Shown piece after piece: positions 53,173 through 63,349 of a stretch of DNA of 64,000 bases. The position numbers were made by a program, and so were the translations under genes. The notes beneath the pieces are model-generated. The model was not told the DNA's origin and did no database searches. It was given only the letters and a program-made list of their open reading frames with translations. The DNA is from Roseomonas xinghualingensis (GTDB lineage Bacteria; Pseudomonadota; Alphaproteobacteria; Acetobacterales; Acetobacteraceae): contig NZ_JAOXLP010000001.1 in assembly GCF_025791835.1 (NCBI RefSeq), forward strand, positions 372,001-436,000. The letters are read 5' to 3'. The number at the start of each line of letters is the position of its first letter. Position 1 is the first letter of the stretch.

Positions 53173-54038
53173 TGACCGAGGAGCTGCTGGTTCCGTTTGC
53201 GTATGACTACATGCTGCGCGCCATGGCGATCAGCGCGCTGGTGGGCGCGGTTGCCGGGTTGCTCTCCTGCTATGTGGTGCTGAAGGGCTGGTCGCTGATG
53301 GGCGATGCGCTCAGCCATGCGGTGGTGCCCGGCGTGGCGCTGGCCTGGATGGGGGGCATTCCCTTCGCCATCGGCGCCTTCGCCTCGGGGCTGCTGGCGG
53401 CCGGCATCATGGCCTGGCTGCGGGGCCGCACGCCGCTGCGCGAGGATGCGGTGATCGGCGTGGTCTTCACCAGCTTCTTCGGCTTCGGCCTCTTCCTGCT
53501 CTCGATCTTTCCTTCGAACATCAGGCTGCGGACCATCGTCTTCGGCAATGTGCTGGGCATCGCGGATTCCGATATCCTGCAGATGGCGATCATCGCCGTG
53601 GTGGTGGTGCTGGTCCTGGCCGTGAAGGGCAGGGACCTGATGCTCTCCCTTTTTGATCCCGTGCAGCTCAAGGCAATCGGTGGCAGCCCTGGCGCCATGC
53701 GCCTTCTGCTGCTGACCCTGCTGGCCGCGACGGCCGTGGCCGGGTTGCAGGCGGTGGGGGCGGTGCTGGTGATCGGCATGCTCGTCACCCCCGGCGCCAC
53801 CGCCTATCTGCTGACCGACCGTTTCGGCCACATGGCCGGCATCGCCGCCGGGATCGGGACGGGGACGGGGCTGCTGGGTGCCTATGCCAGCTATTTCCTG
53901 GATGGCTCCACGGGCGGCGTTATCGTCGCTTCCCAGGCGCTGATCTTCCTGGTGGCGCTGGTGCTGGCGCCACGGCATGGCATGCTGGCCACGCGCCGTG
54001 CCGCCCGGCGGGCCGCGGGGCCGGAGATGGCGGCATGA
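53172..54038 (+). CDS. sitC: Manganese/iron ABC transporter permease
   Basis: A 288-residue permease of the ABC-3 family with about eight membrane segments. The family segment LKGWSLMGDALSHAVVPGVAL is present. It resembles the next gene product closely in this block, as expected of the paired SitC/SitD permeases, which form a heterodimer. Overlaps the sitD start as ATGA. Confidence 0.92.
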   Translation: MTEELLVPFAYDYMLRAMAISALVGAVAGLLSCYVVLKGWSLMGDALSHAVVPGVALAWMGGIPFAIGAFASGLLAAGIMAWLRGRTPLREDAVIGVVFTSFFGFGLFLLSIFPSNIRLRTIVFGNVLGIADSDILQMAIIAVVVVLVLAVKGRDLMLSLFDPVQLKAIGGSPGAMRLLLLTLLAATAVAGLQAVGAVLVIGMLVTPGATAYLLTDRFGHMAGIAAGIGTGTGLLGAYASYFLDGSTGGVIVASQALIFLVALVLAPRHGMLATRRAARRAAGPEMAA

Positions 54039-54862
54039 CCGCGCTGATCGAGCCCTGGACCCATGGCTTCATGCAGCAGGCCCTGCTGGTGGGGCTGCTG
54101 GTGGCCATCCTCGCGGCGATCCTCTCCTGCTTCGTGGTGCTGAAGGGCTGGTCGCTGATGGGCGATGCCGTCAGCCATGCCATCCTGCCCGGCGTGGTGG
54201 GGGCCTATCTGCTCGGTCTGCCGCTGGTGATCGGCGCCTTCATCGCCGGCCTGGTCTGTGCCGTCGGTGCCGGCGCCATCCGTGCCAAAAGCCGGGTGAA
54301 GGAGGATGCCGCCATGGGCGTGATGTTCAGCGGCATGTTCGCCCTCGGCCTCGTCATGCTTACCCAGGTGCGCTCGGACGTGCATCTCTCCCATGTGCTC
54401 TTCGGCAGCATCCTGGGCATCGAGGAGGAGGATCTCTGGCAGGTTCTGGCCATCGCTGGCGCCGCGCTGCTGATCCTGGCGGTACGGGGGCGGGATCTTG
54501 TGCTGTTCTGCTTCGACCCGGCCCAGGCACGGGTGATGGGGCTGAACGTGGCTCGCCTTCGCCTGCTGCTGCTGACGGTGCTGGCGGCCAGCATCGTGGC
54601 GGCGGTGCAGGCCGTGGGGGTGATCCTGGTGGTGGCGCTGCTGATCACGCCGGGGGCTATCGGTCTTCTGATGACGGCGCGCTTTGGCCGCATGGTGCTG
54701 GTGGCCGTGGCCAGCGCCTGCCTTTCAGTGGTGGCGGGCATCCAGATCAGCTTCATGCTGAACGCCTCCTCCGCCGGTTCCATCGTGGTGGTGCTGTCGG
54801 GGCTGTTCGTGCTGGCGCTGCTGGCCTCGCCCCGGCACGGGCTGCTGCGGGCGAGAGCCTGA
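54035..54862 (+). CDS. sitD: Manganese/iron ABC transporter permease, second subunit
   Basis: A 275-residue ABC-3 permease with the same LKGWSLMGDAVSHAILPGVV block as sitC. The presence of both makes this a four-gene Sit system rather than a three-gene Znu or Mnt one. It is the last gene of the operon; a hairpin follows the stop. Confidence 0.92.
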   Translation: MTALIEPWTHGFMQQALLVGLLVAILAAILSCFVVLKGWSLMGDAVSHAILPGVVGAYLLGLPLVIGAFIAGLVCAVGAGAIRAKSRVKEDAAMGVMFSGMFALGLVMLTQVRSDVHLSHVLFGSILGIEEEDLWQVLAIAGAALLILAVRGRDLVLFCFDPAQARVMGLNVARLRLLLLTVLAASIVAAVQAVGVILVVALLITPGAIGLLMTARFGRMVLVAVASACLSVVAGIQISFMLNASSAGSIVVVLSGLFVLALLASPRHGLLRARA

Positions 54863-54869
54863 ACGGGGC

Positions 54870-54894
54870 TGGCGCGCCGGGCGGCGGCGCGCCA
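54870..54894 (+). terminator. Hairpin after sitD
   Basis: TGGCGCGCC at 54870-54878 and GGCGCGCCA at 54886-54894 form a perfect 9-bp stem with a 7-base loop, 8 bp after the stop codon. No T run. Confidence 0.45.
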
Positions 54895-54928
54895 TCTTCC
54901 GCGCCCTTTCATCTGGGGCATACCTGTT

Positions 54929-55918
54929 TTGGCATCGAAGGCTTCTGACAAGGTCGGGCTGGGCATCGTCGGCTTCGGCATCATGGGCGAGCGCCTGCTG
55001 CGCGCCGCTCTGGACCACCAGGACGCGCCGCTGCGGCTGACGGGCGTGTGGGATCCTTCCCCGGAAGCCGCGAAGCGGCTTGCCGGCATCGCGCCTAATC
55101 TGCCGATGCTTGCAGACGCCCAGGCGGTGATCGAATCCTGCGACTGCCTCTATGTAGCCGCTCCGCCCGCTGCGCATCTGCCGCTGGCCGATGCGGCCTT
55201 CGCCGCCGGGCGTTCCGTGCTGCTGGAGAAGCCGCTCTCCCACGACACCGCCTCCGCGCGCGACTTCGTGGCCCGCGCCGAGGCGAGTGGTGCGCGGGCG
55301 GCGGTGAACTTCCCCATGGCCTCCTCTCCGGCGGTGGCGCAGCTGGTGGCGTGGCGGGAGGCTGGTGCTGTGGGAACGCCGGAGGCGCTGGAGATCCAGG
55401 TGGCCTTCGCGCGGTGGCCGCGCGCCTGGCAGCATGATGCGTCGAGCTGGCTCTCCCGCCGGGCCGAGGGGGGCTTCACGCGGGAGGTGGTGTCGCATTT
55501 CCTGTTCCTGACGCGCCGCCTTCTCGGCCCGTTGGTGCTGCAGCAGGCCAGCGCGACCTATCCCGGCGGCGACATAGCTGAGACGGTGATCGAGGCGCGG
55601 CTGACGTCGGGCGGCATCCCCGTGACGCTGCGTGGGGCGGTCGGCACCACGGAGCGGGACGACACCAACAGCTGGATCTTGCGCGGCTCGGCCGGCGCGA
55701 TCCGGCTGCGTGACTGGTCCATCGCCGAGCGAGAGGGCGCGGAAGGCTGGGCCACGGCGCCGGACGCGCTGCCGAATGAGCGCATGCGGCCACTGGTGCT
55801 GCGCGGGCAGCTCGACAAGGTGGTGGCGATGACGCGCGGCGACGCGCAGAGCATGGCGACGCTGCGCGAGGCGCTGGAGGTGCAAGAGACGGTCGAGGCG
55901 ATCCTCACCGCAGGCTGA
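54929..55918 (+). CDS. Gfo/Idh/MocA-family oxidoreductase
   Basis: A 329-residue NAD(P)-dependent oxidoreductase. The Rossmann motif is LGIVGFGIMGERLL, and the family motif EKPLSHD (consensus EKPxxxx) occurs at about residue 97, with VNFPM following in place of the usual NxR/N. The start is TTG with GGGG upstream. Members act on sugars, inositols or related hydroxy compounds; the substrate is not evident. A strong hairpin after the gene separates it from the importer-amidase operon. Confidence 0.85.
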   Translation: MASKASDKVGLGIVGFGIMGERLLRAALDHQDAPLRLTGVWDPSPEAAKRLAGIAPNLPMLADAQAVIESCDCLYVAAPPAAHLPLADAAFAAGRSVLLEKPLSHDTASARDFVARAEASGARAAVNFPMASSPAVAQLVAWREAGAVGTPEALEIQVAFARWPRAWQHDASSWLSRRAEGGFTREVVSHFLFLTRRLLGPLVLQQASATYPGGDIAETVIEARLTSGGIPVTLRGAVGTTERDDTNSWILRGSAGAIRLRDWSIAEREGAEGWATAPDALPNERMRPLVLRGQLDKVVAMTRGDAQSMATLREALEVQETVEAILTAG

Positions 55919-55924
55919 CATTCC

Positions 55925-55954
55925 GGCTGGCGGGCACAGGGTGGCCCGCCAGCC
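55925..55954 (+). terminator. Terminator hairpin after the Gfo/Idh/MocA gene
   Basis: GGCTGGCGGGC and GCCCGCCAGCC form a perfect 11-bp stem with an 8-base loop, 6 bp after the stop. No T run. Confidence 0.55.
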
Positions 55955-55976
55955 TGAAAGCTGCTTGCGATGTTGA

Positions 55977-55986
55977 TGATATATCA
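55977..55986. promoter_or_regulatory. Palindrome in the promoter region of the importer-amidase operon
   Basis: TGATATATCA is a perfect 10-bp palindrome in a short AT-rich patch 23 bp before the first gene. It resembles sites used by GntR-type and other dimeric regulators. No regulator gene is adjacent. Confidence 0.4.
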
Positions 55987-56009
55987 AATAGCTTTCCCCG
56001 GTCGCTGCC

Positions 56010-57115
<1,106 letters not shown>

Positions 57116-57119
<4 letters not shown>

Positions 57120-57985
57120 GCCAGCGGCCCCCGCGCTTCCTGTTGGGCGGGCGGCGCTACAGCCCGGCGGCGAGTCTGCTTCTGGCCGCGCCCTTCCTTC
57201 TGCTGGTGGCGGTTGTCTTTGTATTGCCTCTGGCGACGCTGCTGCATGAGAGCCTGTTCGTGCCCGGGCCGACCATGGCGCATTATGCCCGCGCTTTCGA
57301 TGAGCCTGTCTATCTGCGGGTGATGCTGCGGACGGTTCGGATCGCCGTTTTCGTCACCGTGCTCGCGCTGCTGCTCGCCTGGCCTTTGGCCTGGGTGATG
57401 TCTCGCAGCCGGGGGCTGGGACTTGCCCTCCTGGCCGCGGCAGTGCTGCTGCCGCTCTGGACCTCGGTGCTGGTGCGTACCTATGCCTGGATGGTGCTGC
57501 TGCAGCGCAACGGCGTGGTGAACCAGCTTCTGGAGCGCGCAGGGCTGATCGATGAGCCCATGCGGCTGCTCTATACCGAGGGCGCCGTGGTGCTGGCCAT
57601 GGCGCATGTGCTGCTGCCCTTCATGGTGCTGCCGATCTATTCCGCGCTGAAGGGCATTCCCGAGGATTACACGCGTGCTGCGCAGATGCTGGGCGCTTCC
57701 GCCTGGGCGACCTTCCGGGAGGTGATCTGGCCGCTGGCCCTGCCGGGTGTCACCTCAGGCTGTCTGATGGTCTTCCTCCTGGCACTGGGCTTCTTCGTGA
57801 CGCCAGCGCTGGTCGGCGGGCCGCAGCAGATGATGATCGCGACGCTGGTTTCCCAGCAGGTACGTGAGATGCTGGACTGGCCTTTCGCCGGGGCGCTGGT
57901 GGGCATCCTGCTGGGCTTCGTGTTGGTGCTGACATTAGTGTTTAAGCGCGCCGTGCGGCTGGACCGCTTCGTGGGGTCGGCATGA
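57116..57985 (+). CDS. ABC transporter permease, PotB type
   Basis: A 289-residue permease with six membrane segments and the EAA loop (YTRAAQMLGASAWATFREVIWPLALPG). ATG 57116 overlaps the ATPase stop as ATGA and gives a normal N-terminus; an in-frame start at 57077 would add 13 residues. It pairs with the next permease. Confidence 0.92.
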
Positions 57986-58809
57986 GCGCCGTGCGGGGCA
58001 ACCGGGCGGGGCGGATGGCGCTGAATGCGGCCGCCTATGCGGTGACGGTCTTCCTGCTGCTGCCCACGCTGATTATCGCGCCCATGTCGGTGGGGCCGGA
58101 GCGCTATCTGCGTTTCCCGCCTGCCGGCTTCTCGACGCGCTGGTACACGGAATACTTCCAGGATGAGGAATGGGTGCGGGCCACCCTGTTCAGCCTGGAG
58201 GCCGGGGTGATCGCGGCGGTCTGTGCCACGGTGGTGGGCACCATGCTGGCCCTTGCCCTGGTGCGCGGGCGGCTGCCGGGGAAAGGGCTGGTGGAGTTGC
58301 TGGTGATCGGGCCGGTGATCGTGCCGCATATCGCACTGGCAGTGGCCATGTTCCTGGTCTTCGAGCAGTTGCGGCTCACCGGGTCGCTGCTGGGTTTCGC
58401 CATGGCGCATACCGTGCTGGCGCTGCCCTTCGTGGTCTTCACCGTGCTGGCCGCGCTGTACCGTTTCGACGTGGAGCTGGAGCGGGCGGCGCTGTCCTGT
58501 GGGGCAGGGTCCTTCCGGACCTTCCGCTACGTGACGCTGCCGCTGATCGCGCCGGGGCTGGTTTCCGCCGCCCTCTTCGCCTTCATCATCTCCTTCGACG
58601 AGGCGGTGGTGTCCTTCTTCATCTCGGATCTCGACCGCAAGACGCTACCGCGGAAGATGTTCGAGGACATCGACTACAACATCTCGCCTACCCTGGCCGC
58701 GGTGGCCACCATGCTCACCGCCCTGACCATCGCCGCGCTGCTGCTGGGCTATCTCCTCAAGCGTGGGCTGGAACGACGCGCGCGGGCGACCGCGGCGCAA
58801 GAGGATTGA
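57982..58809 (+). CDS. ABC transporter permease, PotC type
   Basis: A 275-residue permease with six membrane segments and the EAA loop (ERAALSCGAGSFRTFRYVTLPLIAPG). ISFDEAVVSFFIS near the end is typical of PotC. It overlaps the preceding gene as ATGA and is followed after 43 bp by the binding-protein gene. Confidence 0.92.
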   Translation: MSAVRGNRAGRMALNAAAYAVTVFLLLPTLIIAPMSVGPERYLRFPPAGFSTRWYTEYFQDEEWVRATLFSLEAGVIAAVCATVVGTMLALALVRGRLPGKGLVELLVIGPVIVPHIALAVAMFLVFEQLRLTGSLLGFAMAHTVLALPFVVFTVLAALYRFDVELERAALSCGAGSFRTFRYVTLPLIAPGLVSAALFAFIISFDEAVVSFFISDLDRKTLPRKMFEDIDYNISPTLAAVATMLTALTIAALLLGYLLKRGLERRARATAAQED

Positions 58810-58852
58810 ACCGGTGGCCTCCACCGCTCACCACGACCAAGGGAGACAAGGC

Positions 58853-59914
58853 ATGCGCGTGAATCGGAGACGCCTCCTCGCAGCCTCCGGGCTCGGGCTG
58901 GGTGCAACGGCGCTGGGGCGCCCCGCGCTGGCGCAGCGCGGATCGGGCGAGGTCGTCATCGCCACCACCGGCGGGCTGATGGAGCGCAGCCTGCAGGAGC
59001 ATTTCTACCGCCGTTTCGAGCAGGAGGCGGGAATCCGCGTCCGCTCCGTGCCGATCGAGCTGCCGGACCAATGGGCCCGCGCCCGCGCCGGGCAGCGCAG
59101 CGGCAACATTCCCTTTGACGTGGTGACGGCGACGCCGCCGGATCTGATCCAGCATGCGGACATCCTGCAGCCCATTGACTGCAACACCCCGGCCATGACG
59201 GCGAATGCCCTGCCGAATGGCTGCTTCCCCACTGGTATCATCCGCACCGCCGGCGGCATGACGCTGAGCTGGAGCAAGAAGGCCTTCCCCAATGGCGGGC
59301 CGGCTTCCTGGGCCGACTTCTTCGATGTGCAGCGCTTCCCGGGGCCGCGTGCCCTGCCGGATACGGGCGACCGCGAATGGTGGGTGCCGGTGGCCGCACT
59401 GCTGGCCGACGGCGTGGAGCGCGACAAGCTTTTCCCGATGGATCTCGACCGCGCCTATCGCAAGCTGGACAGGATCAAGCGTCATGTCGCCGCCTGGTGG
59501 AAGAGCGGCGACAATTCCATGCAGATCCTGCGCGGCGGCGATGCCGTGATGACCATGCTCTATTCCAGCCGTTCCGTGCCGCTGGCCAAGGAAGGCGATT
59601 TCGACTTCACCTGGAACCAGGCGATCCGCGATGTCGGCAACTGGGCGGTGCTGAAGGGCGGGCCGAACACGCAGAACGCGCTGCGCTTCATCGACTTCTT
59701 CGTGCAGAACCCGCAGGAGCATCTTGCCTTCAGCGGAAAGGTCTCCTTCGATTCCAACAATCGCGAGACGGCGAACCTCGTTCCTCAGGCGGAGCGGCGC
59801 TACCGTGCCTCCTGGCCGGAGAACTGGGACAAGCTGATCATCGCGGATTACGAGTGGATCGCCACGAACCGCAATGCGATGCGCGAGCGCTGGGTCACCT
59901 GGCTGACGCGCTGA
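58853..59914 (+). CDS. Extracellular solute-binding protein (PotD/family 1 type)
   Basis: A 353-residue periplasmic binding protein. Twin-arginine-containing signal MRVNRRRLLAASGLGLGATALG with cleavage near PALAQ. Mature start EVVIATTGGLMERSLQEHFY, then IPFDVVTATPPDLIQHADILQPID, as in the putrescine-type receptors of Pot systems. GGGAG precedes ATG 58853; the frame is open further upstream but overlaps the permease gene. It lies directly before the two amidase genes, so its ligand may be an amide that they hydrolyse. Confidence 0.88.
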   Translation: MRVNRRRLLAASGLGLGATALGRPALAQRGSGEVVIATTGGLMERSLQEHFYRRFEQEAGIRVRSVPIELPDQWARARAGQRSGNIPFDVVTATPPDLIQHADILQPIDCNTPAMTANALPNGCFPTGIIRTAGGMTLSWSKKAFPNGGPASWADFFDVQRFPGPRALPDTGDREWWVPVAALLADGVERDKLFPMDLDRAYRKLDRIKRHVAAWWKSGDNSMQILRGGDAVMTMLYSSRSVPLAKEGDFDFTWNQAIRDVGNWAVLKGGPNTQNALRFIDFFVQNPQEHLAFSGKVSFDSNNRETANLVPQAERRYRASWPENWDKLIIADYEWIATNRNAMRERWVTWLTR

Positions 59915-59990
59915 GCCCTCCGGGCGGGCCGGGTGTGATCCCGGCCTGCCTTCCTTCCTTCCTGCCGAACCATCGCCGGGATGCTCATGA

Positions 59991-60338
59991 ATGCTGGTGA
60001 ATGACCCCGAGGCGGCGCATTGGCCGATCGATCCTGACCGCCTCGATCTCGTCGAGGAATTCCGCGCCCGTCCGCGCGGGCCGCATAGCGACGAACTACG
60101 GAAGCTGCTGCACCGGATGCGCTGGTCCGGCGTCGGGCGACGCCATGTGCTGATCGTGCTGGAGCCAAACCGCCGATGGATGCTGGGCCGCATGCCCGGC
60201 AGGCGCGGCGCGCCCATCGAGACCTTTCCCAACCGCATCTTCACCAATCTGGCCGAGGCCGAATGGGCGGTCTTCGCCATGCGCTGGGAAGCGCTGACCG
60301 GACAGAAGATCGAGGATGCGGAGAGCAAGCCGGAATGA
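59991..60338 (+). CDS. dmfA1: N,N-dimethylformamidase small (alpha) subunit-like protein
   Basis: A 115-residue protein resembling the small subunit of dimethylformamidase (about 130 residues in Paracoccus). Recognisable parts are EEFRARPRGPHSDELRKLLHRMR, the VLIVLEPNRRWMLGRMPG strand pair, and the end FTNLAEAEWAVFAMRWEALTG. It overlaps the large-subunit gene as ATGA, in the same order as known dmfA1A2. On its own the small subunit would be hard to identify; the neighbour makes the assignment. Confidence 0.75.
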   Translation: MLVNDPEAAHWPIDPDRLDLVEEFRARPRGPHSDELRKLLHRMRWSGVGRRHVLIVLEPNRRWMLGRMPGRRGAPIETFPNRIFTNLAEAEWAVFAMRWEALTGQKIEDAESKPE

Positions 60339-62629
60339 CCGATACCACCGCCGTCCTTGGCTATGCCTGGCCCCTGGTCGTCTCGCCCGGAGAGGAGGTG
60401 GCTTTCCATCTCTCCAGCGCCACGCTCGGCGGCGCCGAAGCCACGCTGCTGCGCGTGCGCTGCGCCGATCCCGATCCGGATGGCCCCGGACTGCGCTTCG
60501 AGCAGCCGGGATGCCCGGTGGATGGGCCGGTGGCGCTGCGGAACCAGCCACTCCGCCCTGGTTCCTGCGCCATCGTGCCGGATGCGCCCGCGCTGAACCG
60601 CGCCGGGTCGCTTTCCGTGGGTTGCTTCCTCTTCCCCACCGCGCCGCTGGCCGGACCGCAGACCATCATCTCCCGCTGGCGGGAGGACACGGGGGAGGGG
60701 TGGCGGCTGGGGCTGGATGCCGAAGGGCACCTTGAATTCACTGTCGGCGGAACGGGGCGGCAATGGCGTGCCGCCGCGCAGCTCCCGCTGATCGAGCGGG
60801 AATGGGCCTTCGTCTCCGCGACGTTGGATGCGGAGGCGGGGAAGATATCCATCGCCCAGATCAGCCTGGATCCACAGGCGGGGCGCGACAGCAGCGGCAT
60901 GGCGGAAGGGGAGGGGCCCCGTGGGCTCACCTGGCCGGAAGCAACCGCCCTCGTGATCGCCGCCCATGCGCTGGAGGCTGGCGATGTGCCCCGCACGGCC
61001 GGGCATTTCGATGGCAAGATCGACCGGCCTCGCCTTTATGGTGCCGCGCTGGATGCCGTGTCTCTGCGCGCCCTGGCGGAGACTGTGACGCCGGCTCCGG
61101 CCGATCCGGCGCTGATCGCCGCCTGGGATTTCTCGCGCGATATCCCGACCGGGACGGTGCGCGACCTTTCGGCCAATCGGCTGGACGGCACGCTGCGCCA
61201 GCTTCCCATGCGTGCCGTGACGGGTGCGAACTGGGACGGCCGGACCGTGCAATGGACGGAGGCGCCCGAGCTGTATGGCGCCATCCATTTCCACAGCGAT
61301 GACATGCATGACGCCGGCTGGTCGCCGGATCTGCGCCTGATCATCCCCGAAGACTGGCGAAGCGGCTTCTACGCGCTGCGGCTCCGCGCGCGGGAGGGAA
61401 GCGATGATCCGGTGGAGAGCTTCGTTGCCTTCTTCGTGCGGCCCCCCCTGGGCAGGCCGCGCTCGAAGCTGGCCTTCGTCGCCAGCACGGCCACCTTCCT
61501 CGCCTATGCCAACAGCGCGCTGCGGCTGGACCAGGTGCATGCGGAGGCGATGCTGGAGGGGGTGATCACCCTTTCGCGCGACGATGTGTACCTGCAGGAG
61601 CACCGCGAGCTGGGCCTCTCCACCTATGACACGCATAGTGACGGCAGCGGCTGGTGCTATTCCTCGGCGAAGCGGCCGATCCTCAATATGCGTCCGCGCG
61701 GCGCCACCTTCAATTATGGCAACGACACGCACATCATCGACTGGCTGGAACAGATCGGCCAGGACCACGACATCATCGCCGATGACGATATCCACCGGCA
61801 TGGCGCGCAGGCCCTGGCGCCCTATCGTTGCGTCATTACGGGCTCCCACCCGGAATATTTCAGTCGCCAGATGATCGAGGCCTTTGATTCCTACCAGCGT
61901 GGCGGCGGCCGCCACATGTATCTGGGTGGCAATGGCTTCTACTGGCGGATCGGCTGGCACCCGGCGCAGCCGCACACCATGGAGATCCGGCGGGGCATGA
62001 ACGGGCTGCGCACCTGGGAGGGTGAGGCGGGGGAGAACGCGCTTTCCTTCACCGGGGAGCCCTCCGGCCTGTGGCGCAGCAACGGCCGGCCGCCACAACG
62101 GCTGGTGGGGGTGGGCTTCGATGCGCAGGTCTTCACCCGCTCCTACCCCTATCGCTGGCTGGAGGCGGCGCGCGATCCACGCATCGCCTGGGCGGTGGAG
62201 GGGCTGGATCTCGATGCGCCACTCGGGAATTTCGGTCTGCGCGGCGGTGGCGCGGCGGGGCTGGAGGTGGACCGCGTGGAGCCGACGCTCGGTTCACCCC
62301 CGCATCTTCTCTGGCTCGCAACGGCGGATCGGCTCGACTATGGCGGCGTGCCGACGCTGGAGGAATTGCGTACCCTTCACCGTGGCACGATGGGCGACCA
62401 GAACGCGCAGGTGCGGGCCGATATCGCCTTCTTCCCCACGGCCCGCGGGGGCGCGGTATTTTCCACCGGCTCCATCGCCTGGGCCTGTGCGCTGTCCTGT
62501 TCCGGATATGATAATTCCGTCAGCCGCCTGACGGGCAATGTGCTGCGCCGCTTCCTGGATCCAACGCCTTTCGGTGGCTTCGCTTCCCCGGTGGAGGCGC
62601 GCCGAAGGGCCATCCGACACCTTCCGTGA
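60335..62629 (+). CDS. dmfA2: N,N-dimethylformamidase large (beta) subunit-like amidohydrolase
   Basis: A 764-residue protein, nearly the size of the known DMFase large subunit (762). The N-terminal part is followed by a laminin-G-like sandwich (about 90-245, with GHFDGKIDRPRLYGAAL) and then the catalytic region. The characterised enzyme uses one iron held by two Tyr and one Glu. Probable equivalents are Y391 in FLAYANS, Y431 in STYDTHSDGSGWCYSS and E507 in GSHPEYFS. DMFases cleave N-substituted amides such as dimethylformamide to amine and acid. ATG 60335 overlaps the small subunit; the longer frame from 60176 is rejected. The true amide substrate is not proved. Confidence 0.82.
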   Translation: MTDTTAVLGYAWPLVVSPGEEVAFHLSSATLGGAEATLLRVRCADPDPDGPGLRFEQPGCPVDGPVALRNQPLRPGSCAIVPDAPALNRAGSLSVGCFLFPTAPLAGPQTIISRWREDTGEGWRLGLDAEGHLEFTVGGTGRQWRAAAQLPLIEREWAFVSATLDAEAGKISIAQISLDPQAGRDSSGMAEGEGPRGLTWPEATALVIAAHALEAGDVPRTAGHFDGKIDRPRLYGAALDAVSLRALAETVTPAPADPALIAAWDFSRDIPTGTVRDLSANRLDGTLRQLPMRAVTGANWDGRTVQWTEAPELYGAIHFHSDDMHDAGWSPDLRLIIPEDWRSGFYALRLRAREGSDDPVESFVAFFVRPPLGRPRSKLAFVASTATFLAYANSALRLDQVHAEAMLEGVITLSRDDVYLQEHRELGLSTYDTHSDGSGWCYSSAKRPILNMRPRGATFNYGNDTHIIDWLEQIGQDHDIIADDDIHRHGAQALAPYRCVITGSHPEYFSRQMIEAFDSYQRGGGRHMYLGGNGFYWRIGWHPAQPHTMEIRRGMNGLRTWEGEAGENALSFTGEPSGLWRSNGRPPQRLVGVGFDAQVFTRSYPYRWLEAARDPRIAWAVEGLDLDAPLGNFGLRGGGAAGLEVDRVEPTLGSPPHLLWLATADRLDYGGVPTLEELRTLHRGTMGDQNAQVRADIAFFPTARGGAVFSTGSIAWACALSCSGYDNSVSRLTGNVLRRFLDPTPFGGFASPVEARRRAIRHLP

Positions 62630-62632
62630 CTT

Positions 62633-62670
62633 GCCTCATTCCTCTCCTCCTGCGAGGAGGGGAATGAGGC
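62633..62670 (+). terminator. Long hairpin after the amidase operon
   Basis: GCCTCATTCC pairs with GGAATGAGGC, and inside them CCTCCT pairs with AGGAGG around GCG, with a 3-base bulge. It begins 4 bp after the stop codon and is a likely terminator. A run of seven T occurs about 45 bp later. Confidence 0.6.
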
Positions 62671-62799
62671 CTCACGTGGTGCCGGGATAGCTGGACATAT
62701 CGTTGTCCTTGGCTTTTTTTGCGCCGTGCCCACACTGGGAAGGGGTAACTGGCGGCATCGGCCCCGCATAGCAGGCCATTGGCCTGCAGGGAGAACGCA

Positions 62800-63276
62800 A
62801 TGGGAACGACGAATCTTTTCCCCGCAGACGGTGTCCTGGACCTGAACGCGCCCAACAAGTCAGGTCTGCTCCAGATCCTCGCGGCTGAAGCCGCAACGCG
62901 GCTGGGCTGCCCCGAGGAAGAGGTCCTCTCCGCCCTACAGGCCCGCGAGGCCCTGGGTTCTACGGCGCTCGGGCGGGGCATCGCGCTGCCTCATGCGCGG
63001 ATGGAGGGGATTCAGGCACCGGTGGCGCTGCTCGCCCGTTTGCGCAAGCCGATCGAATTCGAGGCGAAGGATGGCGAGCCGGTCGATCTCGTCTTCCTCG
63101 TGATCTGGCCGACCGAGGCAACGGAGGGCTTCCTGCCGGCGCTGTCGGATATCTGCCGGGTACTGCGCGAGCCACAGGTGCCGCGCCAGCTGCGCCAGGC
63201 CAAGTCGCCGCAAGAGGCCTTGGACATGCTGCGGGAGACAGGACTGGTGGGGCCCGCCAGGACGGCAGGGGAGTGA
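62800..63276 (+). CDS. ptsN: PTS IIA-like nitrogen regulatory protein (EIIA-Ntr)
   Basis: A 158-residue EIIA domain, full length. The phosphorylated His is H65 in RGIALPHARMEG. Family segments LVFLVIWP and LSDICRVLREP are present. AGGGAG precedes ATG 62800; the frame starts 7 codons earlier. EIIA-Ntr is the output of the nitrogen phosphotransferase relay and regulates potassium transport, sigma-54 genes and stress responses by protein contact. Here it is not beside rpoN or hpf, its usual neighbours, but beside a cation antiporter gene. Confidence 0.9.
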   Translation: MGTTNLFPADGVLDLNAPNKSGLLQILAAEAATRLGCPEEEVLSALQAREALGSTALGRGIALPHARMEGIQAPVALLARLRKPIEFEAKDGEPVDLVFLVIWPTEATEGFLPALSDICRVLREPQVPRQLRQAKSPQEALDMLRETGLVGPARTAGE

Positions 63277-63349
63277 AGCTCCGCCTCCTTTCGCGCCGGC
63301 CGGGAGCGCCGGCTCATCTGCCTGCCTGCCGGATCAGTAAAGGGACGTA

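Noticed and set aside
58757..62098. A 1113-residue open frame on the minus strand
   Set aside because: It runs opposite to the importer and amidase genes, which have clear domains and ribosome sites. Long antisense frames are expected in GC-rich DNA, and its translation has no recognisable domain.
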